DNA from: Arctopsyche grandis
Taxonomy: Eukaryota; Arthropoda; Insecta; Trichoptera; Hydropsychidae
Assembly (NCBI RefSeq): GCF_051622035.1
Contig: NC_135365.1
Location: 9,652,001 to 9,716,000, forward strand
DNA length: 64,000 bases
Direction of reading: 5' to 3'
The notes under the pieces: generated by a model
Told to the model about the DNA's origin: nothing
Databases searched by the model: none
What the model saw: only the letters and a program-made list of their open reading frames with translations
Position numbers and translations under genes: made by a program
In this document: one piece after another, positions 47,783 through 60,447 of the stretch
Numbering within the stretch: the first letter of the stretch is position 1
How the letters are laid out: every line of letters starts with the position of its first letter

Positions 47783-47990
47783 TTAGCATATACTAAACTC
47801 GAATAAAAAAGACACTGTTTTATTACATTTTCAATGCAGTAATATGATTTTAATTTTATACTGTTATCATATTCAAGGCAAATTCATTTAACCGTTCTAT
47901 TAACGAGATAAAGAGGCATTTACAAGAATTGTATGTAGATGAATTTCTACGCATCTTCTGCATATGAACATACGTATTTCTAATCTATCT

Positions 47991-48647
47991 TCTATTTAAT
48001 ATATAATTTCGAAAGAGACTTTGTATATATGTTTGTATGTATGTTTGGTTCGTAAAATCCGTGACGTTAAATTTAATAAAAAAACAAATGAACATTCATA
48101 TAAATTTAAATAAAATAAAACTATTCAAATAAATTTAATAAAGTGTTTACTATTGGATTGGCCATGTTTAAGCGGTTTATATTACAAATACCGAGCGAAG
48201 CCGGGTAAAAACACTAGTAATATATAATTTCGAAAGACACTTTTGTATGTATGTAAGTATTGGTTGGTAGAATCCATGACGCTAAATTTAATACAAAAAC
48301 AAATGAATATTCAAATAAAATAAAACTATTTAAATAAATTTAATAAAATGATTTCTATTACATACATATATAGCCATGTTTAAGCGGTTTATATTACAAA
48401 TACCGAGCGAAGCCGGGTAAAAACACTAGTAATATATAATTTCGAAAGACACTTTTGTATGTATGTAAGTATTGGTTGGTAGAATCCATGACGCTAAATT
48501 TAATACAAAAACAAATGAATATTCAAATAAAATAAAACTATTTAAATAAATTTAATAAAATGATTTCTATTACATACATATATAGCCATGTTTAAGCGGT
48601 TTATATTACAAATACCGAGCGAAGCCGGGTAAAATTAAAACACTAGT
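47991..48647 (+). mobile_element. Three tandem non-autonomous Helitron-like units
   Basis: Units at about 47,991-48,218, 48,219-48,430 and 48,431-48,647 each start with AATATATAATTTCGAAAG and end GAGCGAAGCCGGGTAAAA, then (A)CACTAGT. The CTAGT end fits the Helitron CTRRT terminus, and TC-containing DNA precedes the first unit. Units 2 and 3 are nearly identical, differing mainly by 5 bp before the end. Unit 1 is more diverged. Head-to-tail tandems with no target duplication are typical of Helitrons. No Rep/helicase ORF. Confidence 0.75.
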
Positions 48648-49705
48648 TTATAATAATCCACATTATCATATTTAAATTGAATTGACGAACATGTGAATAG
48701 CTAACTCACAACAATTTAAAATATAAACAACGTTGTCAAATTTCACTTAGCTTCTGACGCCATCGAACATAAGCTATTATTTACTTTATCGATACGAATG
48801 CGAGCACACAAGGTGATTTCGTAAATCACACTTTATAATATCTATATCGATGTGTGTTTATTATTAAACGCCCATTTTTCAACGTTTCGCTGAAGGATGT
48901 CACTTACAAACAACGATAGCGAGCCCATTATCAGCCTCTTATGTATTTACTTCTTCTAAATTACGCGATTTTTATCAATCGCGTTATTATTGTTAATGCT
49001 ATATTATCTTAAATTATTGCAAGTTACGTACGCATTTACATATGTACGTATTTCAATACTATTTATAGGTATAATATAAAAATATAAGTTTTTCTAACAA
49101 TGATAGCACAATGAACGATAATTTCACTTCGCAGTCGTAGATACATTGTAAATCTTCGTAGTCTATTTGCACGAATACTGTTTGAAAATTTGCATGATCG
49201 ATGTGTCATTAAATTACGCATTATCAAAAGGTATCTATTGACTTGTGATAAAGAGTGCATAGGGTTAAAAGCTAAAAAAAAACGAGATTCGTATCATTAA
49301 TCTAATGAAATATATCCAATTACAAGTTTCGACATTCAATTATGATGAGATAAAAACAATCTCGCAAGGACTTTGATATTATGATTACTATGGGAAAACG
49401 ATACGCTTTTCTTTGAACAGCTGGAAAATTTGCGTTCATCAAAATTAGAACTTCCTCAGACAGTTTTATGTATAATATAACTACGAATTAAAACGAATTC
49501 GACAGGAATTAATGAAAAAAGGAATATGATTTGGAATATTAACCATTTATGTGAAACTGTCTTTACAATTAAATTTTAATACAAATTGAGATAAATTTTC
49601 TAAAATCACTTCCGAATTTTTCCTTATAATAAAACTTTCCAAATACCTATGACTAAATTTTACAGATTTTTCTTTACATATTATAAATAAATGTATTACT
49701 TTTCA
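48648..49705. other. AT-rich intergenic DNA
   Basis: Nothing recognised; one 65-codon minus ORF is without features. Confidence 0.4.
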
Positions 49706-50115
49706 GGCTGAAAGCAAACACTACATACATAAAGTGCAGACACAAAATGGACAGCGACACGTTTTTATTATTTAAGATAGTTTTGCACATGCAAAAAAAA
49801 CGCTGACATGCCTAGTTTGTACCGTCGCAATCCTCCCTAAAACACCCCCTGGAGTGTTTTGGGTGATATTTTATCGTTGTATTGACAGTGATACACAAAA
49901 GTGATTCCCAATTTTGAATAAATGCAGGAGAAACTTGTTGAAATTATAAGATTACGAATTAACAATGACATGAAGACACGTCTATCACAGCCGGAGTCTA
50001 CCTAAGCATACCGTGCTGCACTTTCAAAAGTATTCTTACCATTGCTGTCTTAAAAAATCATATTGAAATTTATGAATATGCCATTTTGAAAAGAAAGTCC
50101 AACATTTTTGTAGAA
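49706..50115 (+). mobile_element. Family F repeat, most complete copy
   Basis: Contains AAGATAGTTTTGCACATGC, CTGGAGTGTTTTGGGTGATA, TTGACAGTGAT, a GAATTAACAATGACATGAAG block and GTGCTGCACTTT. It then has TTGAAATTTATGAATATGCC, the last of these shared with the inverted copy at 21.8 kb. AAAGTGCAG near 49,730 and CTGCACTTT near 50,020 form a short inverted repeat inside it. True ends are uncertain. Confidence 0.55.
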
Positions 50116-52496
50116 ACCGATTCGATTATTTTATTATACATATGTGTTTAGTGCCAACCCTTGACACTACCTCTTGAATATATCACAAACTAACGAAAAA
50201 TATAGATTTTTTTCAATTTCATTAGTATCACAGGATATTTTTAGATGTCACTGTGAAGAAACCAAAATTAATATCATATCATAGTCATAGCCTTAAATAC
50301 GAATGAGGGCGCACCGGTGCGCTTATGGCGATGAAGTGATTAAATACATATACATATGTTTCGATTGACTTTATTATGATCCATTTAGAATCCAGCGTAT
50401 ACACAAAAAAATAAATTATTAATAATACAATTTGTGTTAAAAACAAGTGCACGAAATTAGTACTTTTCCTATTCGAAGATTTATACATAAAAACCTTTTC
50501 GTATTTAATTTATGTTCATTATTTAAAATCAATATAATGTATACATCACATTCATTTCAACCTTTTGATATTATTTCCACGTCGTCGTCTTATCTTGGGT
50601 AAATTTTATATTTTATTTAAACATAACAAATGCAAACTGACATTCATCATTCAATACAAATCAACAGTTTGTTTATACTGCTTAGTGTGTGCTGCAATAG
50701 AAACACATACATAAATATAAACATCCACACTTTCATTATTTTAAACAACGTATTTAAATACATACATATGTATGTAAATAATCATTTTTACCAATGCAAA
50801 TTACTCATAATAAATAATTAAAAATCGCAAAATATGTATATATATCTGTCAATCAATCACACATTGTCAATTTGAATACATATTATCGATTTTTCATTAT
50901 GTTTTCGTTATCACACATCCATTATATGTACCAACACATTGTATACATATGTACATACATACGTCACGTGCAAAAAAACTTGAACTTCAAAACTGACAGG
51001 AAAATATTCGAAAATTATCTATGCGATTTACGTCATCGTATTTTACAAGATACGCTGTGAATAATTAGCAAAACAGATAAATCTTATATTCACTTGCAGA
51101 ACGATGAGTTGCTTGAATTCAACATATGCAATTCAACAATATAATGAAGGCTCGATTCGACACAAATTATCTATTATATTATTAAATGCAAAATTTGCTC
51201 AAACCTAGCGGAAACGATAGGCATATTTATTATCGGTATACGTACAAATACTATAGCTAAAAATTAATAATGTTTATATCAAACTATGTATTATAGTTGC
51301 ATCACAGTGTTCCACGTTCGTTGCATCACACCATATGTATTCGATTGATCGTTCTCCATTATATTTATTCGAGTGTGTCTATTTACAAATGTATAAATGT
51401 ATATGTGATAATTGATAATTGTTCCAATAACCTCGTAAATTGTCACACGCTGACACAAAATTACTAATTCGAGCACAAAAATGAAGAAAAACACAAAAAC
51501 ATTTGCAATTGCATGAAATATTCTGAGAAAATACAGTATTTATATCGTTTATTCTATTGATAAATAAAAATGTGACGATGATTTATAAATTAAACCACAA
51601 ATTAAGACATTTGTATTATTGCTGTCAACCCTTTGCACTCAATCAATACCTGTGTATTTTAATTTTTTTACATACCTCCTTTACGTTTCACTTACGATTA
51701 CAATTCAGGAAAAGGTTTGCCTCTTATCCGATCGTTTTCATACTTTGCCATATTGCTCATTTTTGTCATCAAAATAAGTAAATGGATCCTTCGCCATTAC
51801 GATGGTACAAAAATATCGTGTAAGACGCGTTTGATAGCCCGGCGAGATAGTCGTTGACGTTTATCCATCGTCTGTTTATTAGTTTTAAACATAGATGGCG
51901 GTAGTAAAATAAAATTATTGTTTTTATTCAAAATAATAATTTTATATACAAATTATAGAAGAGGTGTTTTTAAAAAACTTTTTTTTATGTATATATTTTT
52001 TTTTACAATTTTGCCATAGTGACATTACAGAGCAGAGAAATGTTAATAGATTTTCAATAGATTAATAATAGATAAAATAATAAGCTATTAATCTATTATA
52101 ACATGTCTCCGTTACAAAGTAGTTCCAAATCGTCACTATGACTAAACGAAAAAAGGAATACAATAACAAGAATGAAAAAAAAAAATATATGTAATATTAA
52201 AACACGTTTACGATCTCAAATTAAACAATCCCTAAACCAGATAAGCAAATCCAAGTCAGCAGAAATCTGGTTGAGGAGCAGCAGGTGACGAAGACATCAA
52301 TTTGGTGTGCGCCAAAGGAGAAGAGAACAAACTGCGGCATCTAATATGTAAATATATATACAACGTCTTATTCATAAGCACAATATTTAAATATGCAATA
52401 TAATTTTTAAAATACTGGTGGATACATATTTTATTTTTATATACTTTTTGGTAATACGTCATGCCCGTCGTTGATGGAACAGTTGGGTATTAATTA
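50116..52496. other. AT-rich intergenic DNA
   Basis: Several AT-driven ORFs without features. An inverted word CATAGTGAC / GTCACTATG frames about 52,014-52,142. No gene supported. Confidence 0.4.
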
Positions 52497-52497
52497 A

Positions 52498-52935
52498 GCC
52501 AGCAGCATGGCTCGGTCGTTGAGCTTCTGCTTAACACCGAGAGGCGCCGGGTTCGATCCCATGAGCTGACCTTGATTGGAAAAGAATTTTTCTGAGTACA
52601 TCTGTAAAGCTGCTGGTCAGACTTGGATATTGTGCCTCCAGGCCCATCGTTTCCTATCAGAGTTTACCAATTTTCTCTGATTTCATTGTTGAAACGATTC
52701 CCGTTTAAAAATTGGCTATAAATCCTTCCTACCTACTATGTCACCACTATTTGAAGTATGTATGATTAATGTACAATAAAATGTATGCACAATTCATAGA
52801 TGTCTCGTTAATTTGCGAGTTTTTCGGTCTCTCGTAATTCAACGACTTGTAATAAAAATGCTGCATTGTAATTGTAATTGGCCAGGAACGTGCATTGGGT
52901 TTACCTGTAAGGCCTTCCTGGTATATATGTACGTA
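52498..52935 (+). repeat. tRNA-derived SINE (family A), best full-length copy
   Basis: Head with ATGGCTCGGTCGTTGAGC (A box) and GGTTCGATCCC (B box). Body includes CAGACTTGGATATTGTGCCT, a CATCGTTTCCTATCAGAG block, GTTGAAACGATTCCCG and AGATGTCTCGTTAATTTGCG. The 3' hairpin is GGCCAGGAACG / AAGGCCTTCCTGG, followed by a TATATGTACG tail. Pol III transcribed by family; mobilising LINE unknown. Confidence 0.88.
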
Positions 52936-52969
52936 TGTAAAAAAATATATATTTATTTAGTCTTTTGCC

Positions 52970-53265
52970 CCTAATACTTATGTGCGAGGTAGATACCATC
53001 ATTTGATGGTTGTACCTCCTGCCCGCACAGCACTTTATCGGATGGCTCCTATTCCAAGAGCTATCAGACTTTTTGATGAAATAGTTACTTCGATGCGTGA
53101 ATGTGATATTTTCCACCTCAGTGAGCGTAGATTATCAGAGATTATTTCAACCTATTTGTCTGGTAGCCTGCGCTCATTTTTATTTTCATAATTGGATGTG
53201 ACGTATGAGTGAATTTTGATCTTCTCTCTTATAGTTGAGCCTCACAGGGAATGTTTTGTATTCAC
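52970..53265 (+). mobile_element. Non-LTR retrotransposon ORF 3' end (family J)
   Basis: A 69-codon open stretch (52,982-53,191) includes PPARTALYRMAPIPRAIRLF, typical of the last part of LINE ORF2 in Jockey/I-like groups, and ends at a stop followed by 3' UTR-like sequence. 5'-truncated. The minus copy at 29.9-30.1 kb confirms it as a repeat. Confidence 0.7.
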
Positions 53266-53329
53266 GACTGGATCTTGTACATACATACATATGTATGTAT
53301 GTACAAGAAATAAGAAATGTAAATAGGTT

Positions 53330-53970
53330 TTTGAGCTCTTTTTACTATTATGCAGTACATTAACATTAGAATGATATAATACTGTTGCGTAGGGGTGGGT
53401 GAAGGATCCAAGTAAAAAGCCAAAGTCGTTTCACAGCATTTATTGATGATTAAGGAGATACACACACTGGCAGTGCTCAGTCCAGAATGTCTTTATATTG
53501 CCTAAGTGTACCGCCTTATAAAGAGCAGGTCTCTCAGGACATCTTCGACTTCCGATTTGTTTACCTATTGTTATGGTCACGTACTCGGATGTGCAGTCCC
53601 ACGCTTTGGCGTTATTAGTTATAAGAACTCCACGGGAATGCGACCGAGTATCGCTATCACCGCTAAGTGCAATCATTGTTTAGCCGACAGCACTTAGTCT
53701 AGAGATAATCCTTGAAACCAATTATAACGGTCACACAGTCTCTGGGATGCTACCCGGCCTAATCCGATTGCAACTAACCGGCGGCTCTTTTTAGTATACT
53801 TAATTATTATTATTTTATTAGTAACAATACTATGATTACTAATAAAATAAAATAAAAATAGTAAAATAAAAAATGGTCAGTAGATCAGTAGCTATTAAAA
53901 TAGATATAAGATGTATTGTGAACATAATTTAGTAATAATAAAAAGCATTTAAATATCAAAATCAAATGTA
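53330..53970 (+). repeat. Family B repeat interrupted by a solo LTR
   Basis: 53,330-53,382 and 53,827-53,965 are the two parts of one family B copy, running TAGGTTTTTGAGCTC to AATAAAAAGCATTTAAA. The break lies between ATATAATAC and ACTATGATTAC, which are contiguous in the other copies. Confidence 0.75.
53383..53826 (-). mobile_element. Solo LTR with 4-bp target duplication
   Basis: A 444-bp block starts TGTTGCGTAGG and ends TTAGTAACA, so it has TG...CA ends with TGTT/AACA inversion. ATAC flanks both sides (53,379-53,382 and 53,827-53,830). AATAAATGC on the minus strand near the left end suggests minus orientation. No internal gag or pol is present, so it is a solo LTR left by recombination. 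The TGTTGCG start recalls BEL/Pao elements, but the class is not proven. Confidence 0.75.
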
Positions 53971-53973
53971 CAA

Positions 53974-54045
53974 GAAAATTGTGGCACATTAGGAATTCCT
54001 GTAATGCCACAATGGTCCAAACTTGAAATAAATAAATAAATAATA
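53974..54045 (+). repeat. Family I tail with AAAT repeats
   Basis: GTGGCACATTAGGAATTCCT then GTAATGCCACAATGGTCC, ending in AAATAAATAAATAAT. Same unit as at 3.36 kb. Confidence 0.45.
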
Positions 54046-56302
54046 AAGAAAAGATATAATTATACTTATTTATTGACATCATTTTTTACCAAATAATTTA
54101 AGTTCCGCTTGTGAGAGTATGGATTTATATCATAAAATTTGTAAAATCAGCTATCGGATAATCGGTTGAAATAAGTTGAAATTATTTAGACAAAGCGATC
54201 AAAATAAATTCTGTTTTTATGAATTTTTTCTCGCTATCGAATTCAATTTGTTCAACAACACTTTTAATTAGAGAAAAATGCCCAATTTAAATTACCTGCT
54301 AATATATACATATACATATGTAGATTCGCAATACAAAATAATAATTTAAAATAATATATCAACCTTGACACTGTGCCTAGTGACAAACTTAGATGGGTAG
54401 ACCAGACATTTTAATCATATTCAGCACGAACTTTGCAATCGATTATGCGATATATATTGATAAAAACTTGTATCTTTATGCACTTTCCACCTCGGATGAT
54501 TCGGAACATGCAATTTTATGAATTACGCACCAAATATTGCTCATGTTCGAGATAAGTAAGCATTGCATTTGCCGAATCGATGTTTTTAATTTGTGGCAAT
54601 CAAATGTATATCATATGTCCCAATATCTATGTAATTTGTATACAGTGTGTGTATATTACATGTACATAATATCTCATAGTTTAAATTTGTTTAGGTGTGC
54701 ATAATGCAAACATACACACCCTCAAAATGTATTGTATATGTGTCTATACATACATATGTACATATATATGTATATCTCAAAATCAAACATCACCATTAAC
54801 ACAGTTTTGTTATGTTCCAGTGAGTTAATCAATATATTATAGTAGCTTCCTTTTAATAACATGAAAGTATCTCCGTGGCGATTCAGATTTGTTCGTGATT
54901 GTATCTACATATGTAGTAACAAGTGTATTTTTGTATATTTATATTTTATACTAATTCTAAAGCTTTTAAGCTCTAATTTATATGAATATCTATGTACATA
55001 CATATGTATATATGATAATATAATCAAACATTGTATTTGTATTACATATTTATATTTAAAAATGTATACATATGACGATGATAATGCAACAGCTGTCATA
55101 CCACTTGCTTTTTTACAAACTATGTATTTGTTTTTCAATAAACCTGTTATATGTATGTCCATATACATATGTATGTATTTTTAAGTACATTCAATAATAT
55201 CAAATTGCAGTATTTAAATTTTCAAATTGCAATATTCAAATTCATATTTTATATTATGCAAAAAGTCAAAAAGGAGCCGCAGGAAAAAAATATATTAACA
55301 CAATCTTCACATCGTCAATCAAACTGTATCACTTAACTTAATTTCTACCGAATGTCTTTTTACTTTATCTATGCACGTAGTAACAATAGATTAAGTTTTG
55401 TTAACTTTTTATTTGGTTTATTGAACTGAAATTTCATATCTAGAAGTTTAAGTTTAATACCAAGCTATGTATAAAATTTGGTAAGCATCCGTCAACCAGG
55501 AGTGGCAGTTTACTCTTGTTCGATTTATCTTCCACTATTTTTTTCGACCTCTTAAATATGTGTGCTCTTCACGACAAAATCCAAGTACAATCTTTGTATC
55601 ATTGTGATGAAAATAATAAAAAAATATTAAATTTAACTAACCGAAAGTGGGATTTTTTCCTCTTAGAAAATTCAAAAATGTTGTGACCACACGGATCTTC
55701 CACACCTCTTAACATATCAAGTTGAAAAATTATATTTGTATTCTTTATGTACTAACTTAACTAAGAGTTAATAAGGTTTTGGTCAGGACGCAATTTTATA
55801 AAATAACTAAAACTTATTTTGGACTGAGCTCGTCACACATGAAGATTAAATCCACCGCATTCGTTTTTTTTTTTTGTGAGAGATTGGACGTCCGCAAATA
55901 AAAATACGAGAAATAAAATCAGTTCGTATTGAACCAATTCAGTAAAATATTAATATAAAACCTTTCATGAAAACAAACAATAAACACGAACATTTAGAAA
56001 AATTTAAGTTACACATCTGTTTCTGAGATAAAATAAAGTAAGGCGGACCTTTCTAACAATTCGCTCCATGGCTCAAACAATTTCTACGAATTTTACCCAA
56101 GGCATACCATTCAAAAAACAAAATATACTTACTTCGAAATCATAAAACCTTTTTTTCAAAGTAGTTTATTGCAGCGATTATTTTATTGGCCACTAGGCTA
56201 CCCAAAATATAAGAAAAAAATGTAGCATTCAGAGATCCATTGTATTTCATTTATCATTAAATTCATAATATTTTTTAAATTCACACTATTTCCAAATTCA
56301 GG

Positions 56303-56352
56303 GGGGCGGGTGCCCCCCCCATGCCCCCCCCCCCCCCCAAATGACGTCCCTG
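56303..56352. repeat. G-run/C-run transposon-end-like tract
   Basis: GGGGGGCGGGTG followed by runs of C and ending AAATGACGTCCCTG. Read inverted it starts CAGGGACGTCATTT and enters a long G run, a form seen at the ends of some DNA transposons. No partner end was identified. Confidence 0.3.
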
Positions 56353-56975
56353 TTTTTCGCATATAAAATATGTTGTATGAGTTAATATATCAAAAGACAT
56401 ATTTCATTTTCAAAATGTCTTGTAATTAAATAAAATGTCAGATTAATAAACAATATTTTCAGAATATATATGTACCTATGTATGTATAATGCATACATAG
56501 GCTTAACTATTGACCTAAATAAATAAACCTTGACTTTATTTTTCTAGAAATGTACATATGTACATATGATATTTTCATAATTTGATAACCTTTTAGCTGT
56601 CGCAAATTCAAATGATACGTAGGTAATGGATTATCGTTAGCTATGTTTTTGATTGCACAATTAGCTATGTTTTTGAATATAAATCAATTTCAAAAATTTA
56701 CTTGCTTATCAGTTCTCTTCAAATACGTACATGCGTAGATATATTACTATAATGTACATACATACATATATATGTCAGTTTTCCATTCATTGAGTACCTG
56801 AAACGGTTCAGATTTATAACAAAAGGATAAAGAAATCGATATTAAAAATGCATTACAATTATTTAAAATTTATTACATTAAAAAGCTGAAAAGAGAAGCA
56901 TCGATATTTTAAATGGCATATTTCATCAATGGTGGTAGATGTGAATATATGTATACATATGTAACCTGATAGCAT

Positions 56976-56981
56976 TTTATT
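56976..56981 (-). terminator. Poly(A) signal AATAAA
   Basis: Lies about 113 bp past the stop codon of the aldo-keto reductase gene, in its sense. Confidence 0.4.
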
Positions 56982-57093
56982 ATTGATTTTTATCGCAGAT
57001 AACAGTATTTATAATTGCTACATTCTAGTGGATCAAAACATGAAAAAAAAGTTATTGTCCACAAGGCAGAAGCATCACAAATACGCTGCATTA

Positions 57094-60000
57094 TTAAAAC
57101 TCAGCCTTGAATGGGTAATCTTGATGATCAACACCGAATCTAAACACAAAAACAAAAAACAAACAAACAATTCAGTTCACATGTATAATATGTATATATG
57201 TACCTATGTATATATTTATTTAAAAGACGCAAGAAGTCGACTACTAACATTTCCATTTTAAAATAGCGAAGGTTGTTTTCGAAGCTCATCAGCGTCTTCA
57301 TATCTTCAGGAGAGATTTTGAAATCAAAAATTTCGAAATTTTGACGAAGTCGCTCCTTGCTGACAGATTTTGCCACTACGATAAAACCACGCTCGATGTG
57401 ATATCTGCAAATTTAAACGAGCACATTAAAATGTATGGTACTTTACAAATTAAAAAATCAATTTAATATGAGATATGCACTCTTTTTATTACTTGTGTAT
57501 TTATAAAAACCAATGCTATATACAAGAAATAACATATGTAATTTTCAGATTCCAATACCGGTACTACTAGTTTTTTGTCAAAATTTGGCCTTCAATACTA
57601 CCGGTAGTACCGAAATATAATAATTTCAATTTTATGTTAGTTGTATTGTTTTGAATTTAGAAAAAAAAACGTTATGTCGGCTAGTTTGTATGTATTAGTC
57701 AAAAAATGCGTCAACAATCAACATCCTTTTTGACCTGCTATTCAAAGGAGCCGCTAAATATATCAAATTTAAAATATAATGTATATCGTACTTATACCGG
57801 AGAGTATTTCCGAATACATAGATAGATTTGTATGTATATTGATTTATAACTGATTGTTAACAATGCGAAGTCACGTCGCCTTCCCATTTTTTCGGAAGCC
57901 TATTTTTTGCACTTGACAGTTAATTGAATACATATATATTTGAAAGCTTAAATCATCCCTCCCACACAAAAAATCTTCAAAACAAGGAACACGCAATAAT
58001 TTATTTACTTTTTTTGACATTTGAATTCACGCAGTGAAGAAAGACTTAATTTTTAAATAAATGAATAATCTACAGCTAATTAATTAATATTTTATTGGTA
58101 GTTAATTAAATTGTATTGCACAAATTGTTACAATAAAGCAATACCGGTATTATTATTTTTTTGTATACCGGAAGTGATAAATGTCGGTATTTTTGGAATC
58201 TTTAGTACAGTATTGTAGTAGCCCTCCGGCATGGTCCAGTTTGGGTCGCCAACCTGTGAGTTTAGACCGATTCGACCATGTTAGTGGCTACTACTTTACT
58301 TTCTTCCCGCCTATTCAACAATGCCATTCCTTTTGCCCCCATAGCATTTATGTATGTATGTATATTGAATTTCAAAATGAAGTTCATACAACATTTGGTA
58401 TAAGATTAAAGGAGTTACATTTTTTTTTTTATTTCTACATAGTCATAAATATTGGAAAGACGACCGTAATTTACTTGAGTATAGTAATTGGATTTTAAAG
58501 TAAAAAAAATAACATTAATTCAAACACTGTGTGCTCGTAATAGTGTTTTTTTTTTTAATTATGTATTGTTTTCATAACATAATCAATACAATCTCACTTA
58601 CCTTTTATAATCTAAATAATGAAATGTATTTTTTAATAATATAAAATACTGTAGTATGTTTGTTTGTTTACTATGATTGGAAACACAATCTTAACTTATT
58701 ATTATTTAACTCGATATTATTAATATGAATACATCGTACCATTTTATACGAAATACTATCAGCAAAAGTGTTTTTATTAGTTCGAATTCAACCGATAACA
58801 TGTATGAATAATAATGTCAACATTTTTTTTATAACGGAAGTTATCAAAAATACAATGACATCAACTATGGCAATGACATTTTTGTTAAATTACAATATGT
58901 ATATTATGATTTTTTTCTCAAAAATATACACCTACGCTTACGTAAAATACAATGTATGAACTCGTATTTTTTATTCTTTATCGATTCGCAAATTATTGCA
59001 TGCGAGATTCCCAAAACTCATACGGGCTTAGTAGTGTGATAAGATTGCAATCGATATTTCGTTTTTCAAAGTTCAAATAGATACTACATAAATTTCATTG
59101 TTTGATTCGACGTAGTAGATCGATAGACAATATGGCGAGCAAATTAAAAAAAAAAAATAACCTTAGAAGAATTTGAGCTGGAGTTTTGTTATACTTTTCA
59201 GCCAGAGGCAACAGTCTAGGATCAGCCAACAAATCTGGATCATCAGGCTTAACCGTAGGCCTATCGGGTGATCCCAAAGGACTGTAAGCAGTCAATGTTA
59301 TGTTTCGATCAACCATCCAATCACCCAAACGCTTTTGACTCAAATATGGATGACACTCCACCTGTAAAGCAAAATTTTCCCATTGAATAGCCAAATTTAA
59401 CTCGCTTTCATTTGGATGAGCTAGAAACTGACTTGATTTGTAACTGGCACGATCGTCGCTACGGATAAAATTCTCTCGATTTGAAGATGATTGAAGTTTG
59501 AGATGCCAATACTCTTCACCAGACCAGAAGTGACCAATTTTTCCATAGCGAGCCAAGTATCAACATAGTCCACGTTGGAATACATTAAAGCGCCATTTGC
59601 ATCCGTTGGAATAAGCTCGTCACTTTCCTACAAAACGATATATGTATGTATTTATTAGCTATGAAGCTCAAACAAGACTACCTTGTTGAGATTCCAGAGG
59701 TATTTTACTTACTACAAACCCTACAGGATGATGTATGAGGTATAGATCCAGATACTCCAAGCCGAGATCTTCTAAGCTTCTGCGACAACCCTTTTCAACG
59801 AGTTCGGGATTGTGAAAAGTGTGCCAAAGCTTTGATACAATATACAGATCCTCCCTGATTGAATAATGAACATTATTAACTCTTATTTCAATCCAATTGC
59901 AAATTCGTATTCACAAGTTTTAACCTCTTAACTATGCCTTCTTCAATTTTTGCGGCGATAGCATTCCCGATTTCCTTTTCATTTCCGTATACGTGTGCTC

Positions 60001-60447
60001 CATCGATATGTCTATAACCAATATCTATAGCATCTTTGACAGCTTGATCAACTTCCCCTGGTTTAGACTAAAAGTAAATTGTTATCGTAATTAATTTCTC
60101 ATAAATAAGATAAAAAATAGTATTTCACTAAATGTCGGTAAATAATATTAGATCTTTGAATCTTCAGAGCGATATCAATTAATGTAGTTTGAAATAAATG
60201 TGCTAATTGATTAACATTACGTCAATGATTTAGTCATATCATTAATAAGATGAGACGTCCTCAAAGTACATATATAGGTATTCCCAAGCGTTCGCAAACA
60301 ATTTTGAGATATGTATACTATTAATATATATATGTATGTTAAATCAGCTAATTATAACTATTTACTTACTTTCCAAGTTCCCAAACCAAAGATCGGAATT
60401 GCATTTCCATCGTTAAATTTAACCGTAGGCACTATTGAAGGTGTCAT
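57094..60447 (-). CDS. Aldo-keto reductase (aldose-reductase-like), seven exons
   Basis: NADPH-dependent carbonyl reductase of the AKR superfamily, expected to be cytosolic. Exons on minus: 60,447-60,370; 60,067-59,925; 59,854-59,713; 59,627-59,433; 59,361-59,162; 57,404-57,249; 57,139-57,094. All junctions are GT-AG and in phase, giving 319 residues, the usual family size. The start is the first ATG before [18 protein letters not shown]. Catalytic tetrad is intact: Asp48 (YRHID), Tyr53 (AHVYGNE), Lys82 (IVSKLW), His115 (YLIHH). Other signatures are [33 protein letters not shown] and the NADP-binding [14 protein letters not shown]. The tail ends [11 protein letters not shown], matching AKR C-termini. 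The last two splices are inferred from phase and homology. Intron 5 (57,405-59,161) contains a repeat with inverted ends. Substrate cannot be told from sequence. Confidence 0.95.
57546..58203. mobile_element. Probable hAT-like non-autonomous element in intron 5
   Basis: AGATTCCAATACCGGTACTA at the left, with TACCGGTAGTACCG nearby. At the right, CAATACCGGTATTATT and TATACCGGAAG, then TGTCGGTATTTTTGGAATCT. The outermost AGATTCC / GGAATCT words pair in inverted order. CCGGTA-rich ends are common in hAT elements. The target duplication is not clear and there is no ORF. It lies inside an intron of the aldo-keto reductase gene without touching splice sites. Confidence 0.5.

Larger units (their letters stand above)
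54046..57093. other. AT-rich intergenic DNA downstream of the aldo-keto reductase gene
   Basis: No gene. ACATATGTA-type repeats lie at about 54,745-54,775, 54,990-55,015 and 55,150-55,175. A G/C homopolymer-rich stretch lies at about 56,303-56,352. AATAAA on the minus strand at 56,976-56,981 is a plausible poly(A) signal for the adjacent gene. Confidence 0.45.

Noticed and set aside
52014..52142. Possible MITE with CATAGTGAC ends
   Set aside because: Only a 9-bp inverted word, no target duplication, no second copy in the window.
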